The notes beneath the pieces were generated by a model. The model saw nothing but the letters and a program-made list of their open reading frames with translations. It had not been told where the DNA came from and did no database searches. This document shows positions 1-5,496 of a stretch of 5,518 nt of DNA, in pieces. Positions within the stretch are counted from its first letter, which is position 1. Every line of letters starts with the position of its first letter. The DNA lies in NCBI GenBank assembly GCA_021796375.1, contig JAJYJF010000185.1, positions 1 through 5,518 on the forward strand. The letters run 5' to 3'. The position numbers and the translations under genes were made by a program. This stretch comes from Chloroflexota bacterium. Its GTDB lineage: Bacteria; Chloroflexota; Anaerolineae; Anaerolineales; Anaerolineaceae.

Positions 1-727
1 GGTAAGCGTAGAACGCCGGCTCTCCCAACCCCTGCCCGGGCCAAAATCCGCAGCTGCTGACCTCATCACAATACGCTTCTTCCATCACATAGCGGGCCAC
101 ATGGTAGGCGTGATCGATGAGCGGCGCCCGGGCTCCGGAGAAGCGCGAGGCACACAGGTCGAAACTACCCCAAAAGAAATGCACCGGACTGGCTTTGCCG
201 CGGAAGCGCCCCCGGAAGATCTTCATCACCCGGTCCACCTGAGCGAGCGCGCTCCAGAAACGGCGGGCGGCATCCGGGTCGTAGGCGGTGTGGGTGGTGT
301 CTTCATCGAAGGGAATGCGCTCGTCGATTTCCACCGGGACCGTCCAGATCTCTAGTTGGATCCCCAGACTTCGCAGGGCCTTCATCACATCGTGATAAAA
401 GTCAGCTACCGGGCGCGCCGTCAGCTGGACCTCTTCGCGCGCTCCCCGGCTGGTCTGGATCTGCAGCTGGTGATCGATAAAATCAAAATCGATCTGTACC
501 GTCTCAGTCTGGTAGGGCATCGGCGAGGTGGTCAGCCCGCGAGGGGTGAGATAAAGCGCCGTCTGCCACCAATGGTTCTGCATCGGCGCAAGCGCCAGCC
601 GGATCTTGCCCGCAATCTGCGTCCACAGGTGCAGGGTGGTGCAGGTGGCCTGCCAATCCCCGAGGGGTAAGCCGGGTAAAACCTCCGGCTGCCAGGAGGC
701 TGTGTCGCCTGAGACCGGTTTGACCAA
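1..727 (-). CDS. DUF5996 family protein, 3' end beyond the window
   Basis: The reading frame gives 242 uninterrupted residues and runs off the left edge, so the C-terminus is missing. Features I recognise as typical of DUF5996 are LHLWTQIAGKIRLAL near residues 32-46, NHWWQ at 51-55, and SPVHFFWGSFDLCASRFSG at about 180-198, with many conserved aromatic residues and histidines. From memory the family is about 300 residues, so roughly 60 are probably outside the window. The function is unknown; no signal peptide or membrane segment is seen, so it is probably cytoplasmic. The start is TTG at 727: an in-frame TAG lies just upstream, no in-frame ATG or GTG lies between, and GAGGAGG sits six bases before it. 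It lies 15 bases after the zinc-finger gene stop codon and is probably cotranscribed with it. Family assignment is from pattern recognition, not a search. Confidence 0.85.
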   Translation of the reverse strand, partial: MVKPVSGDTASWQPEVLPGLPLGDWQATCTTLHLWTQIAGKIRLALAPMQNHWWQTALYLTPRGLTTSPMPYQTETVQIDFDFIDHQLQIQTSRGAREEVQLTARPVADFYHDVMKALRSLGIQLEIWTVPVEIDERIPFDEDTTHTAYDPDAARRFWSALAQVDRVMKIFRGRFRGKASPVHFFWGSFDLCASRFSGARAPLIDHAYHVARYVMEEAYCDEVSSCGFWPGQGLGEPAFYAY

Positions 728-733
728 ATCAAA

Positions 734-740
734 CCTCCTC
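734..740 (-). promoter_or_regulatory. Ribosome binding site fixing a TTG start
   Basis: On the minus strand this reads GAGGAGG, a near-perfect Shine-Dalgarno sequence, six bases before the TTG at 727 and directly after the zinc-finger gene stop codon. It supports independent initiation of the DUF5996 gene at a TTG codon. A second TTG at 732 is in another frame and too close to the site. Confidence 0.75.
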
Positions 741-742
741 AG

Positions 743-1036
743 CTACTTATGGTAGGCGCCGACGTTGAGGGGCAGAGTCTCGATGTAGAGATCATCCTCG
801 TAACAGTAACCCCAATCTTCTCCCGGTTCATAAGATTTGATCACCGGGTGGTGGGTGGCATGAAAATGCTTCGTGGCATGTTTATTTTTCGAGTCGTCGC
901 AGCAGCCAACATGACCGCAGGTCTCGCACAGGCGCAAATGCAGCCAGGGATCGCCCATCTTCAAGCATTCTTCGCAGCCGTTTCCGGTGGGGGTTACATC
1001 GTGCAATTGTTTCACATGATCACAAATTTCTTGCAT
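743..1036 (-). CDS. Stand-alone UBP-type zinc-finger protein
   Basis: A 97-residue protein that is almost entirely one UBP-type (ubiquitin-specific-protease type) zinc finger. Likely metal ligands in order are C5 and H7, C21 and C24 (CEEC), C37 and C40 (CETC), C45 or C46, and H53, H57 and H63 in an HxxxHxxxxxHP arrangement typical of the fold. In eukaryotes this fold can bind the free C-terminal Gly-Gly of ubiquitin; bacterial stand-alone copies are common but their ligand is not established, and no protease domain is present here. The ATG at 1036 has AAGGAGG at 1050-1056, with a rather long spacing of 13 bases. No signal peptide is seen. It is the first gene of a probable two-gene unit with the DUF5996 gene. 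Identification is firm; function is unknown. Confidence 0.9.
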   Translation of the reverse strand: MQEICDHVKQLHDVTPTGNGCEECLKMGDPWLHLRLCETCGHVGCCDDSKNKHATKHFHATHHPVIKSYEPGEDWGYCYEDDLYIETLPLNVGAYHK

Positions 1037-1103
1037 GGCTTTCTGTTTTCCTCCTTAATCTGGGGATGATCTCATTTCTCAGGCCGAACCTCCGATTGGG
1101 GAT

Positions 1104-1147
1104 GCAATCTTATCTCCCCACAACTGAAGGCGATAAAGATTGCCTTC
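1104..1147. repeat. Two overlapping, mutually exclusive inverted repeats
   Basis: GCAATCTT at 1104-1111 is complementary to AAGATTGC at 1136-1143, with three more pairs (ATC with GAT) inside if A1135 is bulged. Overlapping it, GAAGGC at 1126-1131 is complementary to GCCTTC at 1142-1147. The two hairpins cannot form together. They lie about 70-110 bases upstream of the zinc-finger gene, where an operator or leader structure could sit. No T-tract follows on either strand, so a terminator is unlikely. Confidence 0.5.
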
Positions 1148-1409
1148 GCCAAGCTAATTGAGGAGATGGGCTGCCTGCCGGAATCTCCCATACCAGGCTG
1201 AACGGATCTGGTTCGCTCGAACACCGACTGGTCAGGCGCCGGGATCGTGCGCCGATCGGATTGGATCTCCAGCGGGGCCCCATCCAGAGCTCTCTTCCGA
1301 CATAACCAATCTTAGTTTATCACTTATATCCATTTACCGCCGGCAGTTTCCCGTGGTAGGTAGTCACCCCGAGAAATGCGCATGGAATTGGTAGGTTTCC
1401 CGCGAGCAG

Positions 1410-1424
1410 GAGCCGAACCGGCTC
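1410..1424. repeat. Short perfect inverted repeat upstream of the serS promoter
   Basis: GAGCCG and CGGCTC flank a three-base AAC centre, giving a perfect six-pair dyad. An outer CGAG (1403-1406) and CTCG (1424-1427) offer an alternative pairing. The dyad ends about 27 bases before the -35 element, so it could be a protein binding site, but nothing identifies a regulator. There is no T-tract, so it is not an intrinsic terminator. Confidence 0.4.
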
Positions 1425-1451
1425 TCGGTAGAATGGAATCCTTCATCCTGC

Positions 1452-1479
1452 TTGACAGCACGCGCCTCCCGGCTATAAT
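1452..1479 (+). promoter_or_regulatory. Consensus housekeeping-sigma promoter of serS
   Basis: TTGACA at 1452-1457 and TATAAT at 1474-1479 both match the sigma-70/SigA consensus exactly and are separated by 16 bases. Transcription should begin near 1486-1488, just before the first element of the T-box. Such a strong promoter suits a gene controlled by downstream transcription attenuation rather than by initiation. Confidence 0.92.
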
Positions 1480-1486
1480 CCATTTC

Positions 1487-1760
1487 AAGATAGGGTTGCC
1501 CGGAACAAGCAGCCTGAATCCTTTTCAGAAAGCTGGCGGCTGCTGCGAGCCAGCAGGGAAAAGGGCGAAATCCATTCCGGCGGGCAGGCGAGATCGGCCT
1601 GCCCACCTTCCTCCGCAGGGACCGGCATCGCCCGGCCGTAAGGGGGACGGGAACGCCCGTTAGCGCGAAGATAAGGCCGGAGGTTTGCATTCCACCCCGG
1701 TGAAAGCAGGTGGCACCACGAGCAGCCCCCTCGTCCTGCGAGGCGAGGGGGCTTTCTTTC
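1487..1760 (+). promoter_or_regulatory. T-box riboswitch, tRNA-Ser responsive
   Basis: The serS leader RNA senses uncharged tRNA-Ser and decides between termination and read-through. Stem I: CCGGAA (1500-1505) pairs with TTCCGG (1575-1580), and CCTTTTC (1520-1526) with GAAAAGG (1558-1564). The distal part at 1527-1556 closely resembles the family's AGAGAGCUGGUGG-type consensus. The 3' strand of the internal loop reads GCGAAATCCA, placing a UCC serine specifier at 1571-1573. A probable stem II is GGGCAGGC (1582-1589) with GCCTGCCC (1597-1604); a probable stem III is ACGGG (1647-1651) with CCCGT (1656-1660). The T-box sequence is at 1708-1720. The antiterminator is GCAGG (1706-1710) with CCTGC (1735-1739) and ACGAG (1718-1722) with CTCGT (1730-1734), enclosing the seven-base bulge TGGCACC. 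The bulge TGGC can pair with the GCCA end of tRNA-Ser. I did not resolve the stem IIA/B pseudoknot (about 1605-1646), and the 5' strand of the specifier loop lacks an obvious AGUA motif. Confidence 0.95.
1724..1759 (+). terminator. Intrinsic terminator of the T-box leader
   Basis: AGCCCCCTCG (1724-1733) pairs perfectly with CGAGGGGGCT (1744-1753) around a ten-base loop, followed by the T-rich TTTCTTTC. Its 5' arm overlaps CTCGT (1730-1734) of the antiterminator, so the two structures exclude each other. By family knowledge, charged tRNA-Ser favours this hairpin and stops transcription before serS. Confidence 0.95.
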
Positions 1761-1771
1761 ATCCAAATTTC

Positions 1772-1776
1772 GGAGG
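1772..1776 (+). promoter_or_regulatory. serS ribosome binding site
   Basis: GGAGG lies seven bases before the ATG at 1784, downstream of the T-box terminator. It selects 1784 rather than the in-frame ATG at 1685, which falls inside the riboswitch and would translate the antiterminator region. Confidence 0.9.
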
Positions 1777-1783
1777 TGCTCAC

Positions 1784-3058
1784 ATGTTAGATATCAACCT
1801 GATTCGCGAAGACCCGGAGGTGGTCCGGACTTCGATGCGGGTGCGGCAGATGGACCCGGCCCCGGTGGACGCGGTGCTGGCGCTGGATTCCGAACGGCGG
1901 GTGCTGCTCGCGCAGTCCGAAAAGCTCAAGGCGGAGCGGAACGCGGTATCCAAAGAGATTGGCCGGGCCAAAGACAGCGCCGGGCGAGAAGCCAGGATCG
2001 AAGCCATGCGCTCGGTCGGTGACCAGATTGCCGTCCTCGACGACCAACTGCGCGAGGTCGACGGCAAGCTGCACGAAGCCATCTCCATCATCCCCAATAT
2101 CCCCGATCCCTCCGTCCCGGTCGGCCCCGACGAGCACGGCAATGTCGTGATCCGCACGGTCGGCGAGCCGCGAACCTTTGATTTCACCCCCCGCCCGCAC
2201 TGGGAGCTCGGGGTCGACCTCGGGATCATCAACTTCGACCAGGGGGTAAAGATCACCGGCTCCCGTTTTTATGTACTGAGCGGCGCCGGCGCGCGCCTGC
2301 AGCGCGCGATCATCGCCTTCTTCCTGGACCTGCACATCCGGCAGGGATACCGCGAGCAGTACACGCCTTTCATGGTGAAGAGCGAAACGCTCTTCGGCTC
2401 GGGCCAGCTGCCCAAGTTCCGGGACAACCTGTACAAAGACCACGAGGAAGATCTGTGGATGGTGCCCACCGCCGAGGTCCCGCTGACCGGCCTGCATATG
2501 GACGAAATCCTCGACGAAGCCCGCCTGCCCCTGCGCTACACCGCTTACACACCCTGCTTCAGGCGGGAGAAGATGAGCGCCGGGCGCGACGTGCGCGGCA
2601 TCAAACGCGGGCACCAGTTCGACAAGGTGGAGATGTATATCTACGCGAAACCGGAGGAATCCCAGGCCGAGCACGCCCGCATGCTCGCCGACGCCGAGGA
2701 GACCTGCCGGGCGCTGGGGCTCACCTACCGGGTGGTCCAGCAGTGCACCGGCGACCTGAGCTTCGCCTCGCACATCACCTACGACCTGGAAGTGTGGGCG
2801 CCGGGGGTCGGGGAATGGCTCGAGGTCTCTTCGGTCTCGAACGTCGGGGATTTCCAGGCTCGCCGGGCGAACATCAAGTACCGGCCGGCAGACGGCGGGC
2901 GCACCCGCTACCTGCATACCCTGAACGGCTCCGGCCTGGGGATGCCGCGCACGCTGATCGCCGTGATGGAAAACTATCAGACCAAAGAGGGCAGCATCCA
3001 GGTCCCGGAGGTGCTGAGTCCCTGGATGGGCGGGATCGACCGGATCAGCATCCCGTAG
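1784..3058 (+). CDS. serS: Seryl-tRNA synthetase
   Basis: A 424-residue cytoplasmic class II synthetase that attaches serine to tRNA-Ser using ATP; it also charges tRNA-Sec where that exists. The start [14 protein letters not shown] is typical. Residues about 30-100 form the charged helical arm that contacts the long variable arm of tRNA-Ser. VPTAEVPLT (227-235) is the conserved TAE serine-binding region. Motif 2 is [22 protein letters not shown] (about 258-279), and motif 3 contains [15 protein letters not shown] (384-398), with the preceding [16 protein letters not shown] (352-367) also typical. Length fits the bacterial family. An in-frame extension to 1685 exists but overlaps the T-box and has no homologous sequence. 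Expression is expected to be set by the T-box. The DUF456 gene follows nine bases after the stop codon. No missing catalytic residue was noticed. Confidence 0.98.
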   Translation: MLDINLIREDPEVVRTSMRVRQMDPAPVDAVLALDSERRVLLAQSEKLKAERNAVSKEIGRAKDSAGREARIEAMRSVGDQIAVLDDQLREVDGKLHEAISIIPNIPDPSVPVGPDEHGNVVIRTVGEPRTFDFTPRPHWELGVDLGIINFDQGVKITGSRFYVLSGAGARLQRAIIAFFLDLHIRQGYREQYTPFMVKSETLFGSGQLPKFRDNLYKDHEEDLWMVPTAEVPLTGLHMDEILDEARLPLRYTAYTPCFRREKMSAGRDVRGIKRGHQFDKVEMYIYAKPEESQAEHARMLADAEETCRALGLTYRVVQQCTGDLSFASHITYDLEVWAPGVGEWLEVSSVSNVGDFQARRANIKYRPADGGRTRYLHTLNGSGLGMPRTLIAVMENYQTKEGSIQVPEVLSPWMGGIDRISIP

Positions 3059-3067
3059 CCGCCTCGC

Positions 3068-3580
3068 ATGAACCTGCTGCTCGTCAGGCAAGCCCTGACC
3101 GCGGTCGTCTTTGTCTTCATGCTGGTCGGGCTCTTCGGCCTGGCCTTCCCCATGTTCCCAGGGCTGACCGTAATCTGGCTGGCGGCCCTGGGGTACGGGG
3201 TGATGTCCGGCTTCGGCCTCTTCGGTTGGATCGCCTTCGCCCTGATCACCTTGCTGATGGTCGCTGGCAGCCTGGTGGATAATTTCCTCATGGGATCAAA
3301 AGCCCGGGCGGGCGGCGCGAGCTGGTGGGCGCTGGCCTTCGCCTGGCTGGGCGGGATCCTTGGCAGCATCCTGCTGCCGCCGCTGGGCGGCATCCCGGCT
3401 TCGCTGCTTGCAGTCTTCCTCTACGAGACGATCACCCGGCGGGATTGGCGGCACGCCTTGCGCCTGACGAAAAATGTCGCCGTCGGATGCGGGTGGGCCT
3501 TCGTCATCCGCTTCGGCATGGGCGTGCTGATGATCCTCCTGTGGCTGGCCTGGGCCGCCCAGAAGGGCTTTACTCGTTAA
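3068..3580 (+). CDS. DUF456 family membrane protein
   Basis: A 170-residue, very hydrophobic protein with the DUF456 pattern. It has an N-terminal membrane segment (about 8-26), a Pro/Gly turn FPMFPGL (27-33), further segments around 33-50 and 52-72, a short cytoplasmic-looking stretch with GSKARAGGAS (76-85), a glycine-rich pair of segments (about 88-120, including GGILGSILLPPLGGIP), and a last segment about 137-160. It is predicted in the cytoplasmic membrane; function is unknown. The ATG at 3068 is nine bases after serS, with no clear Shine-Dalgarno sequence (the spacer is CCGCCTCGC), so translation may be coupled to serS termination. It should therefore fall under the same T-box. Its stop codon is 24 bases from the convergent rlmB stop, with no obvious terminator between. 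Confidence 0.85.
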   Translation: MNLLLVRQALTAVVFVFMLVGLFGLAFPMFPGLTVIWLAALGYGVMSGFGLFGWIAFALITLLMVAGSLVDNFLMGSKARAGGASWWALAFAWLGGILGSILLPPLGGIPASLLAVFLYETITRRDWRHALRLTKNVAVGCGWAFVIRFGMGVLMILLWLAWAAQKGFTR

Positions 3581-3604
3581 CCAGGTCCAATTTACCCGAT
3601 CGAA

Positions 3605-4369
3605 TTATTTGGGGTGGGGAATTTTTGGATCCTCAGCCGGCTTCTTGCGCGCCAGGACGGCCAGGTAGAGCGCCACGGATCCGGCGACCGCGGCGTTGAG
3701 CGATTCCACCTGCCCGAGCATCGGCAGGCGCAGCAGAAAATCACACGACTTCCGCACCAACTGCCGCATCCCCTCTCCCTCGTTGCCGACGACCATCGCC
3801 AGCGGGCCGTCCAGGCGGATCTCATCCGGAAGCTGGCCCGCATCTCCTTCCAACCCGACCACCCATACCCCTTCTGCCTTCAGGGTGCGGATTGCCAGGG
3901 CCAGGTTGGCCTGAGCTATCAGGAGGTGCTCGGACGCGCCAGAGGAAGCGCTCACCACCGCCGGCGTCACCTCCGCGGCATGCCGCAGCGGGAGGACCAC
4001 CCCATGCACCCCCGCCGCCTCGGCGGTGCGCAGCAGCGTGCCCAGGTTTTGGGGGTTCTGAAGCGTATCCAAAATTAAAATAAAAGGCGGCTCCCCATTG
4101 TGTGCCGCCCGGGCAAGGATATCCTCGACCTGGGCGTACGGGTAGCCGCTGACCTCGGCAGCAATTCCCTGCGGGTTTTCACCCAACGCATCGATCCGCG
4201 CCCGGCTCACCCGCTCGAGCGGGACGCGCCGCGCGCCGGCCGCTCGCAGGGTCTCCTCCAGCCGGCCTTTCTCCTGGGCGCCTTCCGCTACCCAGATCCG
4301 GAAAACATCGCGGCGCCTGGCGCGCAGGACCTCGTATACCGGGTTGCGCCCGGTGATCCACTCTTTCAT
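3605..4369 (-). CDS. rlmB: TrmH/SpoU-family 23S rRNA 2'-O-ribose methyltransferase, RlmB-like
   Basis: A 254-residue SPOUT methyltransferase. RlmB transfers a methyl group from SAM to the 2'-OH of G2251 in 23S rRNA. The N-terminal substrate-binding domain (about 1-76) begins with the typical GRNPVYEVLRA. The catalytic domain shows motif 1, LDTLQNPQNLGTLLRTAEAAG (about 100-120, with N108 and the catalytic-type R114); motif 2, VVGNEGEGM (193-201, with E197); and motif 3, LPMLGQVESLNAAVAGSVALY (215-235, with S223, L224 and N225), which form the knotted SAM site. Length fits the family (E. coli RlmB is 243 aa). The ATG is six bases after the stop codon of the PIN/TRAM gene, with only a weak Shine-Dalgarno sequence, suggesting coupling. 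Subfamily specificity could instead be another TrmH-type rRNA or tRNA target, but RlmB is the best fit. Confidence 0.93.
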   Translation of the reverse strand: MKEWITGRNPVYEVLRARRRDVFRIWVAEGAQEKGRLEETLRAAGARRVPLERVSRARIDALGENPQGIAAEVSGYPYAQVEDILARAAHNGEPPFILILDTLQNPQNLGTLLRTAEAAGVHGVVLPLRHAAEVTPAVVSASSGASEHLLIAQANLALAIRTLKAEGVWVVGLEGDAGQLPDEIRLDGPLAMVVGNEGEGMRQLVRKSCDFLLRLPMLGQVESLNAAVAGSVALYLAVLARKKPAEDPKIPHPK

Positions 4370-4375
4370 CCCGGC

Positions 4376-5482
4376 CTATCGATCCCCGTTGGACCGCTCG
4401 TCAGGCCGGGCGAAGATCATCCGGCCGGCGGCTGTCTGCAGCACTTTGGTCACCTGGACCGGGATCTCCTGGTTCATGTACTCGCGGCCGTTTTCGATGA
4501 CCACCATCGTGCCGTCATCCATGTAGGCCACGCCCTGTCCCAGCTCCTTGCCCTCCTGAATCACCCTCACGGCCATCGTCTCACCGGGGAGCAGGACGGA
4601 TTTGACCGCGTTCGCCAGCTCGTTCACGTTTAAAATGGCCACGCCCTGCAGCTCGGCGATGCGGTTCAGGTTGTAATCGTTGGTCAGGATCGGGCAGCGC
4701 ATCTGGCGCGCCAGGATCACCAGCTTGTCGTCCACCTCGCGCACCCCTTCCACGTCGAGGTCGCTGATACGCACCGGGATCGCCGGCTCTTTCTGCAGCT
4801 GCGATAACACCTCCATCCCCCGCCGCCCGCGCTGCCGGCGTAGATTGTCTGGGCTGTCGGCGATGTACTGCAGCTCGTTTAAAACGAAGCGCGGGAGGAG
4901 CAGAGAGCCGGGCAGGAATCCCGTCCGGGCAATATCCGCAATCCGGCCGTCGATGATGACGCTGGTATCGAGCAGGATGGTCCTGCCTTCATTCCCCTTC
5001 GAACCGGTTTCGGCCGCGGGCTGGCTGCCGCCCGCTCCCCGGCCCGGTATGGCCGAGAAAAGCGCGAATAGATCGGTCTGCCGCATGACCAATACGGCAA
5101 CACCAAGATAACCAAAGATCAATACACCGATAAAGGGAAGAACATCACCAAACGGGTGGGGTAAAAGCGAGAGGGGAAATGCCAGCAGGGCTGCGATGAG
5201 CAGGCCAATAATAAGACCTATGAGTGCAGCTAATAGGGATTGCGCGGACAGCCTGCTGAATAAGGTGCGGAGCGCGCGTGCCGGCCGGGTCGTGAGAAAA
5301 GGGGATAATATGAGACCTGCCAGCGCGCCGACCAACCCCATCGTGAAGGTGTACTGTTCGACCGTGAGGGTGTATTGACTTGGGTTTACATTCGCCATCC
5401 TGCCGAGGATCGCACCCCAGTAGACGCCGATGATGGCAAAAACCACCATGCCGATCAGGCGAATAATAAACTCCAAACTCAT
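4376..5482 (-). CDS. Membrane-anchored PIN/TRAM domain protein (YacL-like putative RNase)
   Basis: A 368-residue protein, close in length to B. subtilis YacL (about 366). Four membrane segments are predicted at about 7-27, 46-64, 83-103 and 113-133. They are followed by a Gly/Ser-rich linker (about 147-166), a PIN nuclease domain (about 167-290) and a C-terminal TRAM domain (about 295-357, including GQGVAYMDDGTMVVIENG). PIN acidic residues are present: D172 in LLDTSVIIDGR, E203 in LNEL, D251/D252 in EVDDK and D269 in TNDYN. The metal site therefore looks intact, and a membrane-tethered RNA-binding endoribonuclease is the natural inference; the substrate is not known. The ATG at 5482 has GAAGGAG seven bases upstream. 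rlmB follows after six bases. In Firmicutes yacL and rlmB belong to the same broader neighbourhood, which fits the pairing. Confidence 0.93.
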   Translation of the reverse strand: MSLEFIIRLIGMVVFAIIGVYWGAILGRMANVNPSQYTLTVEQYTFTMGLVGALAGLILSPFLTTRPARALRTLFSRLSAQSLLAALIGLIIGLLIAALLAFPLSLLPHPFGDVLPFIGVLIFGYLGVAVLVMRQTDLFALFSAIPGRGAGGSQPAAETGSKGNEGRTILLDTSVIIDGRIADIARTGFLPGSLLLPRFVLNELQYIADSPDNLRRQRGRRGMEVLSQLQKEPAIPVRISDLDVEGVREVDDKLVILARQMRCPILTNDYNLNRIAELQGVAILNVNELANAVKSVLLPGETMAVRVIQEGKELGQGVAYMDDGTMVVIENGREYMNQEIPVQVTKVLQTAAGRMIFARPDERSNGDR

Positions 5483-5489
5483 AGTCTGG

Positions 5490-5496
5490 CTCCTTC
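5490..5496 (-). promoter_or_regulatory. Ribosome binding site of the PIN/TRAM gene
   Basis: Minus-strand GAAGGAG lies seven bases before the ATG at 5482 and fixes that start. Upstream there is an A-rich stretch and then the window ends at 5518, so the promoter, or a preceding gene in the same operon, cannot be seen. Confidence 0.85.

Larger units (their letters stand above)
1061..1451. other. Divergent intergenic region without a credible gene
   Basis: About 390 bases separate the zinc-finger gene from the serS promoter. Possible reading frames here are short, lack a Shine-Dalgarno sequence and show no recognisable protein motif. No tRNA is found. The stretch does contain inverted repeats (1104-1147 and 1410-1424). 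It must hold the promoter for the minus-strand zinc-finger/DUF5996 unit, but I find no strong one. The best candidate is a TAAGAT -10 element around 1106-1111 on the minus strand with only a weak -35. Confidence 0.6.

Noticed and set aside
749..1069. Plus-strand frame of 106 codons opposite the zinc-finger gene
   Set aside because: The zinc-finger protein on the minus strand has a complete ligand set; this frame is its shadow.
1158..1394. A 78-residue plus-strand frame in the intergenic region
   Set aside because: No convincing ribosome binding site and no family resemblance, and a composition like translated noncoding DNA.
1400..1430. Possible tRNA T-arm on the minus strand, suggested by a GGTTCG stretch
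   Set aside because: It is only a short dyad (GAGCCG/CGGCTC); no acceptor stem, D arm or anticodon arm can be placed around it.
1364..1783. Minus-strand frames of 139 and 93 codons across the serS leader
   Set aside because: The region is explained by a promoter and a T-box RNA on the plus strand; the products show no motifs.
1787..3091. Long minus-strand open frame of 434 codons opposite serS
   Set aside because: It mirrors the serS codons in GC-rich DNA, has a low-complexity His/Arg/Gly-rich product with no recognisable domain, and serS on the other strand is unmistakable.
2455..3282. Plus-strand open frame of 275 codons overlapping serS and the DUF456 gene
   Set aside because: It is a different frame of two real genes; the product is Arg/Pro/Ala-rich with no known motif.
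3587..3612. Weak CCAA/TTGG inverted repeat between the convergent genes as a terminator
   Set aside because: The stem is too short and mismatched, with no adequate T-tract on either side.
4100..4633. Plus-strand open frame of 177 codons over the rlmB start and the PIN/TRAM 3' end
   Set aside because: It is antisense to two clearly identified genes and has no domain or ribosome binding site.
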